This document shows positions 36,465 through 45,717 of a stretch of DNA of 64,000 nt, piece after piece (position 1 is the first letter of the stretch; each line of letters starts with the position of its first letter). This stretch comes from Rubripirellula lacrimiformis (GTDB lineage Bacteria; Planctomycetota; Planctomycetia; Pirellulales; Pirellulaceae): NCBI RefSeq assembly GCF_007741535.1, contig NZ_CP036525.1, positions 5,394,001 through 5,458,000 on the forward strand, in the 5' to 3' direction. The notes beneath the pieces were generated by a model. That model saw nothing but the letters and a program-made list of their open reading frames with translations. It did no database searches and was not told the origin of the DNA. The translations under genes and the position numbers were made by a program.

Positions 36465-36995
36465 CTATTTTCTGATGGCCAGTGATACTTCGCCAAGCTC
36501 GCTGTCGCCTGTCGCGGTCTCGAAGAAGGGTTGCTCGGTCGGCCACGTGAATTCGATATGCACGAGTTCACGACCACCGACCTCGCGAGCCGCTTCGACG
36601 TACAGTTCGTATTTGCCCGGTTTCAATTGAGTCAGGCGTTTGTCGTCGTCGGCAAACTTCAGAACATGCTTCCCGACCGGACGCGTCGCCCCCGACACAC
36701 CATCAACAGGAAGTTCCAAACTTCGCCCCGACCGGCGCCACCACTGACGAAGATCGGGCAACCATTTTGTGCCCTCGCCTTCGCGGCTGCCGGTCAGTTG
36801 GTACCACGCGGCAAGGTTCGCAACGACGTTGCGGTCTTTGTCCTGAATCCAAACCGCGATGTAGGGCCGGTGGTATTCGGACACGCTAAGTCGCGGGATT
36901 TCCAGCGAAACTTCAAGCTTCGCTGCATCGGGCTGTCCGGCACCCACGGTGCCAACACCGATGACCAACAGCAAGGTAAGAAAAATATGTTTCAT
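36465..36995 (-). CDS. DUF2271 secreted protein
   Basis: 176 residues from ATG 36995; the frame is open upstream but the signal peptide (KHIFLTLLLVIGVGTVGAGQ) begins at this ATG. The mature part matches DUF2271: LEVSLEIPRLSVSEYHRPYIAVWIQDKDRNVVANLAAWYQ, a Trp-rich TKWLPDLRQWWRRSG, VDGVSGATRPVG, and PGKYELYVEAAREVGGRELVHIEF. The family is periplasmic, often in iron-regulated operons. It lies just upstream of the DUF4198 gene on the same strand. Confidence 0.85.
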   Translation of the reverse strand: MKHIFLTLLLVIGVGTVGAGQPDAAKLEVSLEIPRLSVSEYHRPYIAVWIQDKDRNVVANLAAWYQLTGSREGEGTKWLPDLRQWWRRSGRSLELPVDGVSGATRPVGKHVLKFADDDKRLTQLKPGKYELYVEAAREVGGRELVHIEFTWPTEQPFFETATGDSELGEVSLAIRK

Positions 36996-37158
36996 GGTTC
37001 GTTTCAATGATGGAAGAACAATATCCAAGTCCGGGAGGGGGGCGGGGAGCAACGAAGCGGCTGATGTCGACGGGCTGCATCGCTGCGGGGAACCGTCTTC
37101 GCCCGAATCAGAGTCCACTGAGACGCCAACCGCATCAGCCCCCGATTTCTAAGCATCT

Positions 37159-37188
37159 GATTCCTAACAAACCGATTCCTAACAAACC
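37159..37188 (+). repeat. 15-bp tandem duplication
   Basis: GATTCCTAACAAACC occurs twice head to tail (37159-37173, 37174-37188), between the DUF2271 and DUF1559 genes. Local duplication, no function apparent. Confidence 0.8.
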
Positions 37189-37222
37189 GGCGAAGAGGCT
37201 TCGTATCAATCAGCCCCCATTC

Positions 37223-38290
37223 TCAATAGGCTCCGGCAACTTCTCGACCAGATCGAGTCCACAGGGCATGCCAAACTTCGATATCCACCGAGTCGGTGAT
37301 GAAGTGCACACTGCCATCGGCGAACGTCGTCATCGCACCGCCGGTGTGATTGCTTCGCGCTGAATTGATTTTGGAAGACCGATACGAAAAGTCGGGGACT
37401 CGCGAATTGGGCCCCATGCGACCGTTCACCAAAGGTCCGTCCGGCACACACCCACGCAGCCAATAGGCATGTCTTTGCCCATTCCACGACGACGCATCGG
37501 CAAAGACCGTGTCAAAGTCGTGGTTGTCGGCAGCGGCAAGAATCGAATCGCTGATCCCATTGGAAGGCGACGAACGATATAACTGCGACGTCACAAGATT
37601 ATTGGGCAGGTCAGCCGCGGAACCGCCGGGACCACGAATCGTTTCAGCGAACACCAACGTGTTGCTGGTCCCATCCAGAATCGACGCGAACCGAATTCTT
37701 GCGTTCGACCAACACAACCCATCAGGCTCGGCTTGGCTGGGGTGAAACACGTTGTCCATCCCGCTGCCATGGTTCATTCCATAGTTGGTGCCCGCGATGG
37801 CCACCTCTGCACCGGATGGCATCGACAGAATATGAGTGGCCTGTTCGGGGTCACTCGGACACAGGAAGGACGGCACTGCCTTGCCCGCTGCTTCATGCAA
37901 TTCAACCGGCAAGTCATCCTTGCCGGGGTGCCCCATCTGAATGCTGAAGTCAACGAGCTCGACCAGGTTCTGCTGCTCTAGGAACGGCAGCAACTTGGCC
38001 ATCGGCGAATAGTCGTTGATGTAACCAATGCCGGGGTATCCAGCGTTCGGAAACTGCCCCCGATAGGCCGACGCATAGTTATGCAGTCCCAGCCCAATCT
38101 GTTTCATATTGTTGCTGCAAGACATGCGACGGGCGGCCTCGCGAGCCGCTTGAACCGCGGGCAGCAACAGCCCAACAAGCACACCGATGATGGCGATCAC
38201 CACCAGAAGTTCGACAAGCGTAAATGCACGGCGTGAGGTCGCGCCGGACGATCGGTACGAGGACACGGGACGAACAGACAGACATAGCAT
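37223..38290 (-). CDS. DUF1559 pseudopilin-like protein
   Basis: 355 residues from ATG 38290; a GTG at 38320 is an alternative. The type IV prepilin motif [36 protein letters not shown] is at about residues 20-55, cut before FTLVE by a prepilin peptidase. The rest is the planctomycete DUF1559 domain ([59 protein letters not shown]). Planctomycetes carry dozens of these; some are thought to form fibres or contact polysaccharide. It is monocistronic as far as can be seen. Confidence 0.93.
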   Translation of the reverse strand: MLCLSVRPVSSYRSSGATSRRAFTLVELLVVIAIIGVLVGLLLPAVQAAREAARRMSCSNNMKQIGLGLHNYASAYRGQFPNAGYPGIGYINDYSPMAKLLPFLEQQNLVELVDFSIQMGHPGKDDLPVELHEAAGKAVPSFLCPSDPEQATHILSMPSGAEVAIAGTNYGMNHGSGMDNVFHPSQAEPDGLCWSNARIRFASILDGTSNTLVFAETIRGPGGSAADLPNNLVTSQLYRSSPSNGISDSILAAADNHDFDTVFADASSWNGQRHAYWLRGCVPDGPLVNGRMGPNSRVPDFSYRSSKINSARSNHTGGAMTTFADGSVHFITDSVDIEVWHALWTRSGREVAGAY

Positions 38291-38795
38291 GGCTAGGGTT
38301 CCAGCAAAGGAGAGGCACACGGCGGATAGATCGGCCCTAGAAAACGGATTTCCAGAGCGGGATCGAGCGTGGCTGGCTAGAGCGTCCCGCTAGAGGGCTG
38401 CGTTGCTGGCTGCGTCGTCGAATTGGTTCTGCTGTTGAGAATCAATAGCAGGAAGATACAGTGCGGCGGTTGCGATTTCAAGAGGAGAGTGAAGTTTCCT
38501 GGCGACCGGGAGTGTCGAGGGACAAGAAACGCGTGGGAGTTTTCCGTTTCGCAAGGATCGCAAAACGGAAAGTTCGAGTTCGAGTTCGAGTTCGAGTTCG
38601 AGTTCGAGTTCGAGTTCGAGTTCGAGTTCGAGTTCGAGTTCGAGTTCGGCAGGGCAAGACCGTTTGGAAGCTAAAACTCGAAGCTGAAACTCATACTTTC
38701 AGCGTTATCTATCTTCACGTCACCAACCAACCAACAGCGTTTCGAAGGCCTCGCCAACGAATCAACGCCTTCCCCCGCTCACTTCGGATTGCCCA
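38291..38795. other. Intergenic region with hexamer array
   Basis: No gene. It contains the 13-copy AGTTCG array. Reading frames here encoding Glu-Phe or Arg-Val dipeptide repeats are artefacts of that array. Confidence 0.7.
38571..38648 (+). repeat. Hexamer microsatellite AGTTCG x13
   Basis: Exactly 78 bp of perfect AGTTCG hexamers between the start of the DUF1559 gene and the stop of the RND pump gene. The same unit, on the opposite strand, forms an imperfect 8-copy array at 16803-16851. Perfect copies suggest recent expansion. Confidence 0.95.
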
Positions 38796-41700
38796 TTACC
38801 CTGCGGTGCTGGTCGTGTCGGGTTCTGAATTGCCAAACCAGGCTGCTGCGTCTAGCACTAGGCTGAACAGCAATGGAATGACCAACAGCGTGAACACGGT
38901 CGAAAACACGAGCCCGCCAACGACGATCGAACCGAGACCGCGATACAGTTCGCTGCCGCTGCCCGGAGAGATCACCAACGGAAGCATGCCGAACACGCTG
39001 GTGCAGGTGGTCATAAAAATCGGCCGCATCCGACTTCGCACCGATTCTCGAATGGCATCCCGATGCCCCATCGGCGGTACCGTGCCTTCGGCACCGCTGG
39101 CGTAGCCTCGCATGTAGTTCAGCGATTGGTGGACAATCAAAATCGCATTGTTCACCACCACCCCCACCAAGATGACGAATCCCAGCATCGTCAACACGTC
39201 CATCTGCTGCGTTGGGTCGCTTTGCCGCACAAACCACAATCCGATGAATCCACCCACGGTGGCCAGCGGGACGGTGAACATGATCACCAACGGGTACAGA
39301 AAGTTTTCGAACAATGCGGTCATCAACAGATACGTGATCACCAGGGCCAGGAAGAACCGGCTAAGCGCAACGCTGCCGATCGATTCCCAATTCCAACCGC
39401 TCCATCGCCCCATCAGTGACGCCTGTACTTCGGACAATCGGTCAGCATTCCCAGACAACGACACATGGATATCGTTCCCCAAGTGCCCTTCGGATCGAGC
39501 TTGCGCCACGACATCCAGGATGGTGGATTGAGCTTGTTCCAGCGCCACGTCGCTCGGCGGAGTCACCGACAACGAGATCGCGCGTTGCTGTTCGACTCGC
39601 CGAATCTGCTGCGATGCCTCGGTGGTCACAAAGTCCGCAATCTGGCCCAACGGAACCATCAAAACTTCGCCATTGGATTCGCGTACCGCAATGGGCAGAT
39701 CTTCAATTTCTTCCGGCGAAATTTCCGACGACGGGTCACGGATCAGGACCAAGTCGATATTGTCACCTTGGAAATCAAAGTCGCCGACGAACGATCCATC
39801 GATCATCGATCGAGCGGACATTGCAAGATCGCTGACGTTCAGCCCCAGTCGTTTGGCGACCTCCTGTTTAATCTGCAACTGCCTTTCGGGGCCCGATTCG
39901 TTGAAGTTGTCGGGTGACGATCGGACCGAGAACTTCGAAAAGGCTTCTTGCAGCTGCCGTTCCAGATGGGAACATGCCATTTTCAGCCGCACCAGATCGT
40001 TCCCGCTGATCTCCAATTCCACAGCGTTCGAACTTCCCGCACCACGGCCAAAGATGGACGCTTGCGAAGTTACCCCTTTGCTAGCCGGAATCACGCTGAA
40101 CGACTTGTTGAAAACCGCTGCGATCGGTTCGACGTTGTCAGGATCTTGACTGATCCCAATCATGAAAACGCTGCCACGTGCGACCACAAAGAAGAACTCT
40201 TTGAGCGCCGGGATGTTGTGGTATTCCTTGCCCGTTCGCTGGTCCACGACCGGACCATACTGCGACGCCTCTTCGGAGCTCTTGGCACTCCAAAACGGTT
40301 TCAGTTCTTCCTCAATCCGCTGTCCAACATAGAAGTTCTCCATGACCGAATAGCCGGCGGGTGTCGACATCCGGCAAAACGTAAAGTTCTTGGTTCCGTT
40401 GGGCAGATAGCTGGCCGGCGGCATCAACATCCAACTGATTGCGACCGAAGCAATCATCGTGACCGCGATCAACATGATCCGCAGCCAAGCACTGGACAGG
40501 CTGCGAAACGTCAGCATGTAGATGATCGATGCCCATCGGTCGCTTAGCCATCCGAAAACGTTCAAGATCCCGAACAGACCGGCACCGAAAAGGGGCTGCG
40601 GCACCGGCGAATGCCCCGAATCGTCACCACTTTGCTGGCGGGACAAATTCGGCTGACCAGCCTGGCTGGGTTTCGATGATCGCAAAAACAACGACGCCGC
40701 GGTCGGAATGACGGTGATCGATACGACAAATGACAAAGCGACCGCTGCGCAGATTGCCAAAATCAAGTCATAGAACAATTGGCCAGCTTCGTCTTGCACC
40801 GTCAACACGGGCGCAAAAACAGCGATCGTGGTCAGCGTCGATGCCAAGATCGCCCCCCAAACCTCTCGCGTGCCGTCATAAGCGGCCGTCGCCGGACTGG
40901 CGCCTAGTTTCAGGTGTCGATCGATGTTTTCCAGCACCACGATCGCATTGTCGACCACCATCCCGACGGCAAAACTGAGTCCCGCCAGCGAGATCACGTT
41001 CAGGTTCCGGTCGGCAAACCACATCACCACAAAGGTGCCGATGACCGAAATCGGAATGGCAACAGCGACAATCAATGTCGATCGCAGGCTGCGCAAGAAC
41101 AGCAACAGAATCAACACGGCCAACCCGCCGCCGATCCACAGGTTCTCTTTGACCAACCCGATGGCACTATAGATGTAATACGAATCGTCGAAAGCCATCC
41201 GCAGTCGCAGACCATAGCGATCGTTCTTGAAGCTTCGCAGCACGCCGCCTTCGTCGTTCATCTCGTCTACGACGACTTTGACTTGCTCGATGATGTCCAG
41301 CACGTTACTGCCGGTTTTGCGTTTGACGAAGATCGTCATCGACGTTTGACCCTTGCACTGGTCAAAGTGAATCGTTTTCTCCAACGCCAACTTCACATCG
41401 GCGACGTCCGCAACTCGAACCGGACTGCCTTGCTGGTCATACTTGATGATCGTTTCACGCAGCGGCTGCAGCGAATCGTATTGCCCTAGCACACGATACC
41501 GGACGTCTTGACGGCTGTTGGCAAAGTCACCTGCCGATGCATTGACGTTGTCCAGACGCAGCGCCGCGTTCATCTCGGAAATCGTGATCCCGCGTCGCGC
41601 CAACGCTTTCGGATCGAAACGCACTTGCACTTGGTGAGTCCGGCCACCCTTGATATCGATTTCAGCGACGCCTTCGATTCGCTCCAGACTGGGCGTCAAA

Positions 41701-42185
41701 AATCGGTCGGCATAGTCATAGAAGGTCGCGACTTCGAAATCCGGATCCTCGGCCTGCAGCAACAGGTACGCGATCGCGTCGTCACCGGCGGTATCCGCGA
41801 CATCGATGATCGGACGGTCCACGTCTTCGGGATACTCCGGGACCTCGTCGATCTTATTGGACACCTCTTGCAGAATCCGTTCGGGCGACGCTCCGACATT
41901 GAACTCCAATGTGATCTGCGCGGTCCCCAAACTGGCTAGCGAAGTCATCTTCCAAAGGCCTTGGACGGACTTCAGCTTTTCCTCCTGTTCAATGATGATC
42001 GACTTTTCGATCTCTTCCGGGCTTCGGCCGCTCCAATTGGTGCGGATCGTGATCACCGGACGGTCGACGTCGGGAACCAATTGCACCGGGATACGTGCCA
42101 GTGCGATCACGCCAAACAACAGCACCAAGATCACGCCAACGGCGGTCTTCACTGGATTGGCAATCGCGAATCTGATGATATCCAT
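38796..42185 (-). CDS. RND efflux transporter permease (AcrB/HAE family-like)
   Basis: 1129 residues from ATG 42185. TM1 lies at about 10-30, followed by the first large periplasmic loop (SPEEIEKSIIIEQEEKLKSV, RIEGVAEIDIKGG). A block of helices comes from about 350 with motif GMVVDNAIVVLENIDRHL in TM4, then a second periplasmic loop with AFVTTEASQQIRR and the final helix block (GFVILVGVVVNNAILIVHQ, SRMRPIFMTTCTSVFGMLPL). In AcrB, TM4 has two adjacent aspartates for proton relay; here the second is Asn (VDN), as in several other RND groups. It exports drugs or lipids by proton antiport as a trimer. It forms an operon with the adaptor gene 3 bp upstream; no outer-membrane channel gene is nearby. 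Confidence 0.92.
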   Translation of the reverse strand: MDIIRFAIANPVKTAVGVILVLLFGVIALARIPVQLVPDVDRPVITIRTNWSGRSPEEIEKSIIIEQEEKLKSVQGLWKMTSLASLGTAQITLEFNVGASPERILQEVSNKIDEVPEYPEDVDRPIIDVADTAGDDAIAYLLLQAEDPDFEVATFYDYADRFLTPSLERIEGVAEIDIKGGRTHQVQVRFDPKALARRGITISEMNAALRLDNVNASAGDFANSRQDVRYRVLGQYDSLQPLRETIIKYDQQGSPVRVADVADVKLALEKTIHFDQCKGQTSMTIFVKRKTGSNVLDIIEQVKVVVDEMNDEGGVLRSFKNDRYGLRLRMAFDDSYYIYSAIGLVKENLWIGGGLAVLILLLFLRSLRSTLIVAVAIPISVIGTFVVMWFADRNLNVISLAGLSFAVGMVVDNAIVVLENIDRHLKLGASPATAAYDGTREVWGAILASTLTTIAVFAPVLTVQDEAGQLFYDLILAICAAVALSFVVSITVIPTAASLFLRSSKPSQAGQPNLSRQQSGDDSGHSPVPQPLFGAGLFGILNVFGWLSDRWASIIYMLTFRSLSSAWLRIMLIAVTMIASVAISWMLMPPASYLPNGTKNFTFCRMSTPAGYSVMENFYVGQRIEEELKPFWSAKSSEEASQYGPVVDQRTGKEYHNIPALKEFFFVVARGSVFMIGISQDPDNVEPIAAVFNKSFSVIPASKGVTSQASIFGRGAGSSNAVELEISGNDLVRLKMACSHLERQLQEAFSKFSVRSSPDNFNESGPERQLQIKQEVAKRLGLNVSDLAMSARSMIDGSFVGDFDFQGDNIDLVLIRDPSSEISPEEIEDLPIAVRESNGEVLMVPLGQIADFVTTEASQQIRRVEQQRAISLSVTPPSDVALEQAQSTILDVVAQARSEGHLGNDIHVSLSGNADRLSEVQASLMGRWSGWNWESIGSVALSRFFLALVITYLLMTALFENFLYPLVIMFTVPLATVGGFIGLWFVRQSDPTQQMDVLTMLGFVILVGVVVNNAILIVHQSLNYMRGYASGAEGTVPPMGHRDAIRESVRSRMRPIFMTTCTSVFGMLPLVISPGSGSELYRGLGSIVVGGLVFSTVFTLLVIPLLFSLVLDAAAWFGNSEPDTTSTAG

Positions 42186-42188
42186 GGC

Positions 42189-43529
42189 TTAATCCACGAC
42201 CTGCTGACCAGTACGATAAGTTCCTGGCACAGAAACAAGTGGTGCACGATCCGCATCGACACGAACCAATGCACCGGGGACCAACCGTTCCAACCCTTCG
42301 GTGACCACCTGCACGCCAGAGTGAACCCGCGATTCATCCACCTCGCGTACACAAGCGATCGCGTACGAGTCTCGCGTGTGCGACAGCACTCGCACCGGCA
42401 CGGGTTCTGCGACCAGGGGACTCGAATCGTCGTCGGCATCCCGCGGCTGCAAGATCCAAATGGTCGATTCGTCCGGTTCGGTCAGCACGGCATCCCGCGG
42501 CACCATCAATTCGGTCGATTCGTGCATCACCGGCACGAACGCACTGACGCCCATCCCCGGACGCAGCATGCCGTCTTGGTCGTCCAGTGCGACCCGCACC
42601 GGAAAGGTACGGCTGCCGACACTGCCTTGCGAGTTGATCGAGAACACTTTCCCCTTCAGCTCGATCCCCAGGCTGTCGACCACACAATCGATTTCGTCGC
42701 CTTCGCCCAACAGCATCAATGATGCTTCGGGCACCATGATGCGAGCGTCGATTCGGCCGGACGAAACGATCTGGACGATCGGGCTGCCGATCGGCAGGTA
42801 TTCGCCCACCTCTGCATTCTTGGCAACGACGCTACCGTCAAAGGGTGCGAAGATTTCCAACCGCTGGCTGCGTGTGGCCGCTTCGTCTCGCAAGACCGCC
42901 AGATTGGCCAAAGATGCTTCCAGCCCTTCGATCAATGAACGCTTCTGTTCCACTTCGCTGGCCGAAATTGCGTTGTTTCGAAACAGTTGTTCGAAGCGTT
43001 CCAGGTCAGACTTTTCGAACGAGAGCGTTGCGTTTTTCTCAGCGATCTGCGTGACGATTTTGTCTTCTTCTAGTTTCAGCCAAGTGTCATCGATCCGGGC
43101 CAGCAGCGTCTCGCCGCCAATCACCCGGCTGCCCTCGTCGACGGGCAATGCAACGACTTTTCCCGCGACTTCGGTCGCGATCGCGGCACTACGGACGGCG
43201 ACCAAATCGCCGACAAGCGTTTTGACAGGAACGATTTTTTCTTTCTGGATCGCTCCGACACGCACCAATTGAGCCTGCGGCCCCCGTGGTTTCCCTTTGC
43301 TACCGGACTCTTTGCCATCGGGGCCGTCATCGGATTGAATCGCGGCAGGACGAAGTTTGCCAAACGCCCAAAATCCAACGGCTCCGCCGACCAAAAACGT
43401 CGTCATTGACACCGAAAGCAGCGTGACGATGAACTTCTGTTTCATAGCACTCGCTGCCGCCATGGCACTGTTCGGCGGTAGCGAACTGGTCGACGGTGCA
43501 GGTTCACCAGGGGGAGATTTGCGTAACAT
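42189..43529 (-). CDS. RND efflux periplasmic adaptor (HlyD/AcrA-like)
   Basis: About 446 residues from ATG 43529 (MLRKSPPGEPAP); GTG 43613 and a later ATG (MAAASAMKQ) are alternatives. One N-terminal membrane anchor (FIVTLLSVSMTTFLVGGAVGFWAFG). Then a lipoyl half (IATEVAGKVVALPVDEGSRV), an alpha-hairpin (KIVTQIAEKNATLSFEKSDLERFEQLF to RDEAATRSQRL), second lipoyl half (FAPFDGSVVAKNAEVGEYL), and beta-barrel and membrane-proximal domains (FPVRVALDDQDGMLRPGMGVSAFV). It joins the RND pump to an outer-membrane channel. The stop is 3 bp before the pump start. The first 270 bp region (43331-43600) is duplicated at 45718-45987. Confidence 0.9.
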   Translation of the reverse strand: MLRKSPPGEPAPSTSSLPPNSAMAAASAMKQKFIVTLLSVSMTTFLVGGAVGFWAFGKLRPAAIQSDDGPDGKESGSKGKPRGPQAQLVRVGAIQKEKIVPVKTLVGDLVAVRSAAIATEVAGKVVALPVDEGSRVIGGETLLARIDDTWLKLEEDKIVTQIAEKNATLSFEKSDLERFEQLFRNNAISASEVEQKRSLIEGLEASLANLAVLRDEAATRSQRLEIFAPFDGSVVAKNAEVGEYLPIGSPIVQIVSSGRIDARIMVPEASLMLLGEGDEIDCVVDSLGIELKGKVFSINSQGSVGSRTFPVRVALDDQDGMLRPGMGVSAFVPVMHESTELMVPRDAVLTEPDESTIWILQPRDADDDSSPLVAEPVPVRVLSHTRDSYAIACVREVDESRVHSGVQVVTEGLERLVPGALVRVDADRAPLVSVPGTYRTGQQVVD

Positions 43530-43600
43530 TGAATCAATGCGAGCGGAGGGATGTTTAGACAGCAATGCGAAATTGATTCCCGAGCGGGGACAACAATAAT
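43331..43600 (-). repeat. 270-bp segmental duplication, copy 1 (start of adaptor gene)
   Basis: Covers the promoter-proximal 71 bp and about the first 66 codons of the adaptor gene from the ATG at 43529. Copy 2 at 45718-45987 lies 2387 bp away in the same orientation with one mismatch (43364 A, 45751 G; Phe to Leu). Confidence 0.97.
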
Positions 43601-43935
43601 TCAGACCGGTCACCCGGCCCCTATTTTCTTGCCCTCACCCTGACCGGAGAAGAACTTCGTCTCCATCCCGCCGCGAAGTCGGATGACGAGAACTGCGGCC
43701 CAAACTCGCTCCTACCACCACGGGGTCAACGCGCCAAAGATCCCGGTCTCGCCAACCACGCTTCCGAAACGTAGCTCCCGTTAGGCTTCCGATGCCGCGT
43801 TTGACAACCCTAGACCTGCCCCCACGGGACTCACCCTCCCAGCAGAACGCTAACAGTAGGTTGACCTGCCTTCTCATTCCCGAGAGGATGGGGGGGTAGC
43901 GTTGAGCCTTTCGGCCAGTCGCTGGAGAGTTCTCG
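43601..43935. other. Intergenic region, no gene seen
   Basis: Separates the divergent adaptor gene and the zinc-ribbon protein gene. No plausible frame on either strand. A G7 run at 43889-43895 is the only notable feature. Confidence 0.5.
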
Positions 43936-44844
43936 ATGATCAATGGATATCAGGTGAGTGATTATCAGCGGATGAAGTGCAGCCATTGCAATAAAGCTGT
44001 CAAGTTTCCGACATCAAAAATTGGTGCGTCTGCGAAGTGCCCCGGCTGCAGAAAAGCCATCAAGCTGCAGGCGGCAGGTGAGCTACTACTGCCCGCGACA
44101 ACAGTGGATGCGTCTATTCCTAAAGAGACGCCGTCAGCGACACCCGCTTTGCGTCCAAAGACGAAACCACCAGCATTTGGTGTGCCCTCAATCGACGCCC
44201 GAGACGAGATTGCATCGACGCACGACGTCAGCTTCCAAACCGTCGTTGATTCGCGAATCTCGCGATTCATTTCCGATGGACAACAACCCAAAGTTGTTGC
44301 AAAGCTGCTTGGCAGAGTGGATGAGATATGCACCAGCAACGAGACACCTGAGTACGCGGCTGTTCAGCATCTGCCCGGTGTACTGTCTCCAGATGCGATT
44401 GTTCTGACGAATCGTCGAGTCATCATTTTTCGGGCGAAGGCTTTGGGGCGCATGAATATGGTCGATGTCCCTTGGATGGACATCGCGGATATTCACATCA
44501 AGGAAGGCGTCGTGGGCGCAACGTTAAGCGTCCGTGGTGCGAATGGACATACAGAAGTCATTGACCACTTGCCGAAGAAACAAGCCCGATGCGTATACCG
44601 TGTTGGTCAAGAACGTGAGCAGGAAATGCGAGAGTTTCGCCGGGTCAGGAAAATGGAAGAAGACCGGAACGCGGCGGGCGGTGTCGTCGTGAATACGTCG
44701 TTTGCAGCTCCTCCGTCGCCCTATCCAACTCCAGCCAATGACCTAACCAGCCGGCTGGGACAACTGAAGCAGATGCTGGACGCGGACCTGATTAGCCAAT
44801 CCGAGTTCGAAACGAAGAAGGCGGAAATTTTGGCAAGCCTGTAG
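43936..44844 (+). CDS. Zinc-ribbon, PH-like and SHOCT domain protein
   Basis: 302 residues from ATG 43936 with GGAGAG seven bases upstream. Residues about 13-47 form a zinc ribbon (MKCSHCNKAVKFP, CPGCRKAIKL; two CxxC pairs). A Pro/Thr linker follows, then a bacterial PH-like domain at about 120-215 (YAAVQHLPGVLSPDAIVLTNRRVIIFRAK, VDVPWMDIADIHIKEGVVGATLSV). The C-terminus is a SHOCT helix-turn-helix (RLGQLKQMLDADLISQSEFETKKAEIL), a short oligomerisation motif. Such proteins are cytoplasmic and of unknown function. It lies between the RND adaptor and the decayed duplicates. Confidence 0.8.
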   Translation: MINGYQVSDYQRMKCSHCNKAVKFPTSKIGASAKCPGCRKAIKLQAAGELLLPATTVDASIPKETPSATPALRPKTKPPAFGVPSIDARDEIASTHDVSFQTVVDSRISRFISDGQQPKVVAKLLGRVDEICTSNETPEYAAVQHLPGVLSPDAIVLTNRRVIIFRAKALGRMNMVDVPWMDIADIHIKEGVVGATLSVRGANGHTEVIDHLPKKQARCVYRVGQEREQEMREFRRVRKMEEDRNAAGGVVVNTSFAAPPSPYPTPANDLTSRLGQLKQMLDADLISQSEFETKKAEILASL

Positions 44845-44924
44845 AAACGGCGAATCGTCTTCAAGTGCGGTGAAGGGAATCTATCGCCAAGAATCCCGCC
44901 CGTCGCGATTGCTTTGAGGCTGCG

Positions 44925-45340
44925 TCGAAAAAAAACGAGGCATATTTGACGTCGTCGAAGCCGACCAATCGCAATTGGCGCGGCACGCGCCACCCTGTCT
45001 TGGCCAAGGCTTGCAACAAGGTGGCTGCCACGCGATCATTCGCGTGGATCACACCTGCGACGCCGTTTTTTCGGATGCAACGCTTCCATGATTTTCGAAT
45101 CATCGGCATCCTGCTCTAAGACAAAGTTCGGTGGTGATTGGCATTCTGAAACCCGAATCGTCTCCAATGCTCCCGCGATCTGTCGGGTCACCCAGGGTGC
45201 CGAGGACGGGGGTTTCCCAAAACAACAGATGCGCGTAGCCAAGTTTCAACAAGTGTTCGGCGACAATGTAGCCGGCGGTAAGGTTTTCAGTTTCGACCAA
45301 GTCATACGCACTGCGCTGGGCGAAAGAAACAAGATAACGG
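44925..45340 (-). pseudogene. Decayed copy of the GntR/AraR-type regulator gene (fragment A)
   Basis: The DNA aligns base by base with 54505-54907 of the intact regulator gene at 54329-55468, with scattered substitutions and indels. Short frames still show the protein homology: ENLTAGYIVAEHLLKLG against DNFTAGYIVAEHLLKLG, and NDRVAATLLQALAKTGWRVPRQLRLVGFDDV against NDRVAATLLQSLAKTG-RVPHQLRLVGFDDV. Frames are broken, and the DNA-binding half is missing. The left end joins MFS-derived sequence at a shared ACGG. Confidence 0.92.
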
Positions 45341-45619
45341 GCCCGCCGGTCATCAGATTTCTTGCCGAATGGGTCGGTTTGCGAGTTGCACTAAGCTCTC
45401 TCGGTTCTGACGACCACAACCACCTTGCTGCTGGCGTCGAAGCTGCGAAATCGAAACGACAACGAAGTCGCCCTTCCAATCGAAACACGGGACAACGGAT
45501 CCAGCGAACAATCCGGCGACCTAGTTGGCATCCAGCATCAACTGGCCTGCAAGTCGACCGACAACTTCGCACTTGCAGACGCTGCTGCGTCACTTCGTCA
45601 CCGAACAGAGCAGGCTTAG
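45337..45619 (+). pseudogene. Decayed 3' end of the YbjJ-like MFS gene (fragment A)
   Basis: Aligns with 57887-58154 of the intact MFS gene, starting GPPVIRFLAEWVGLRVALSSL against GPPIIGFLAEWVGLRVALSSL, then frameshifted. The last 60 residues are again readable in another frame (LLASKLRNRNDNEVALP, LVGIQHQLACKSTDNFALADAA, RHRTEQA). About 90 bp of downstream non-coding DNA are also conserved (45620-45709 with 58155-58245). Only the last helices remain, so it cannot be a transporter. Confidence 0.92.
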
Positions 45620-45717
45620 GGCTATGCGCGTAGCAAACGATTTCTCGCCAAAACCGCCAGGGCACCGGCACGGGGCGATTGTCTAGAAAAGAGTCCTGGC
45701 ACCTTTTTCTCATGCAG

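Noticed and set aside
38423-39105. Reading frames encoding Glu-Phe or Arg-Val dipeptide repeats
   Set aside because: They are translations of the AGTTCG array and have no start signal or neighbouring conserved sequence.
45670-45709. GAGTCCTGGCACC element considered as a transposon end
   Set aside because: It occurs at 58214-58245 too, but only as part of the larger MFS-downstream homology; no transposase or inverted partner is seen.
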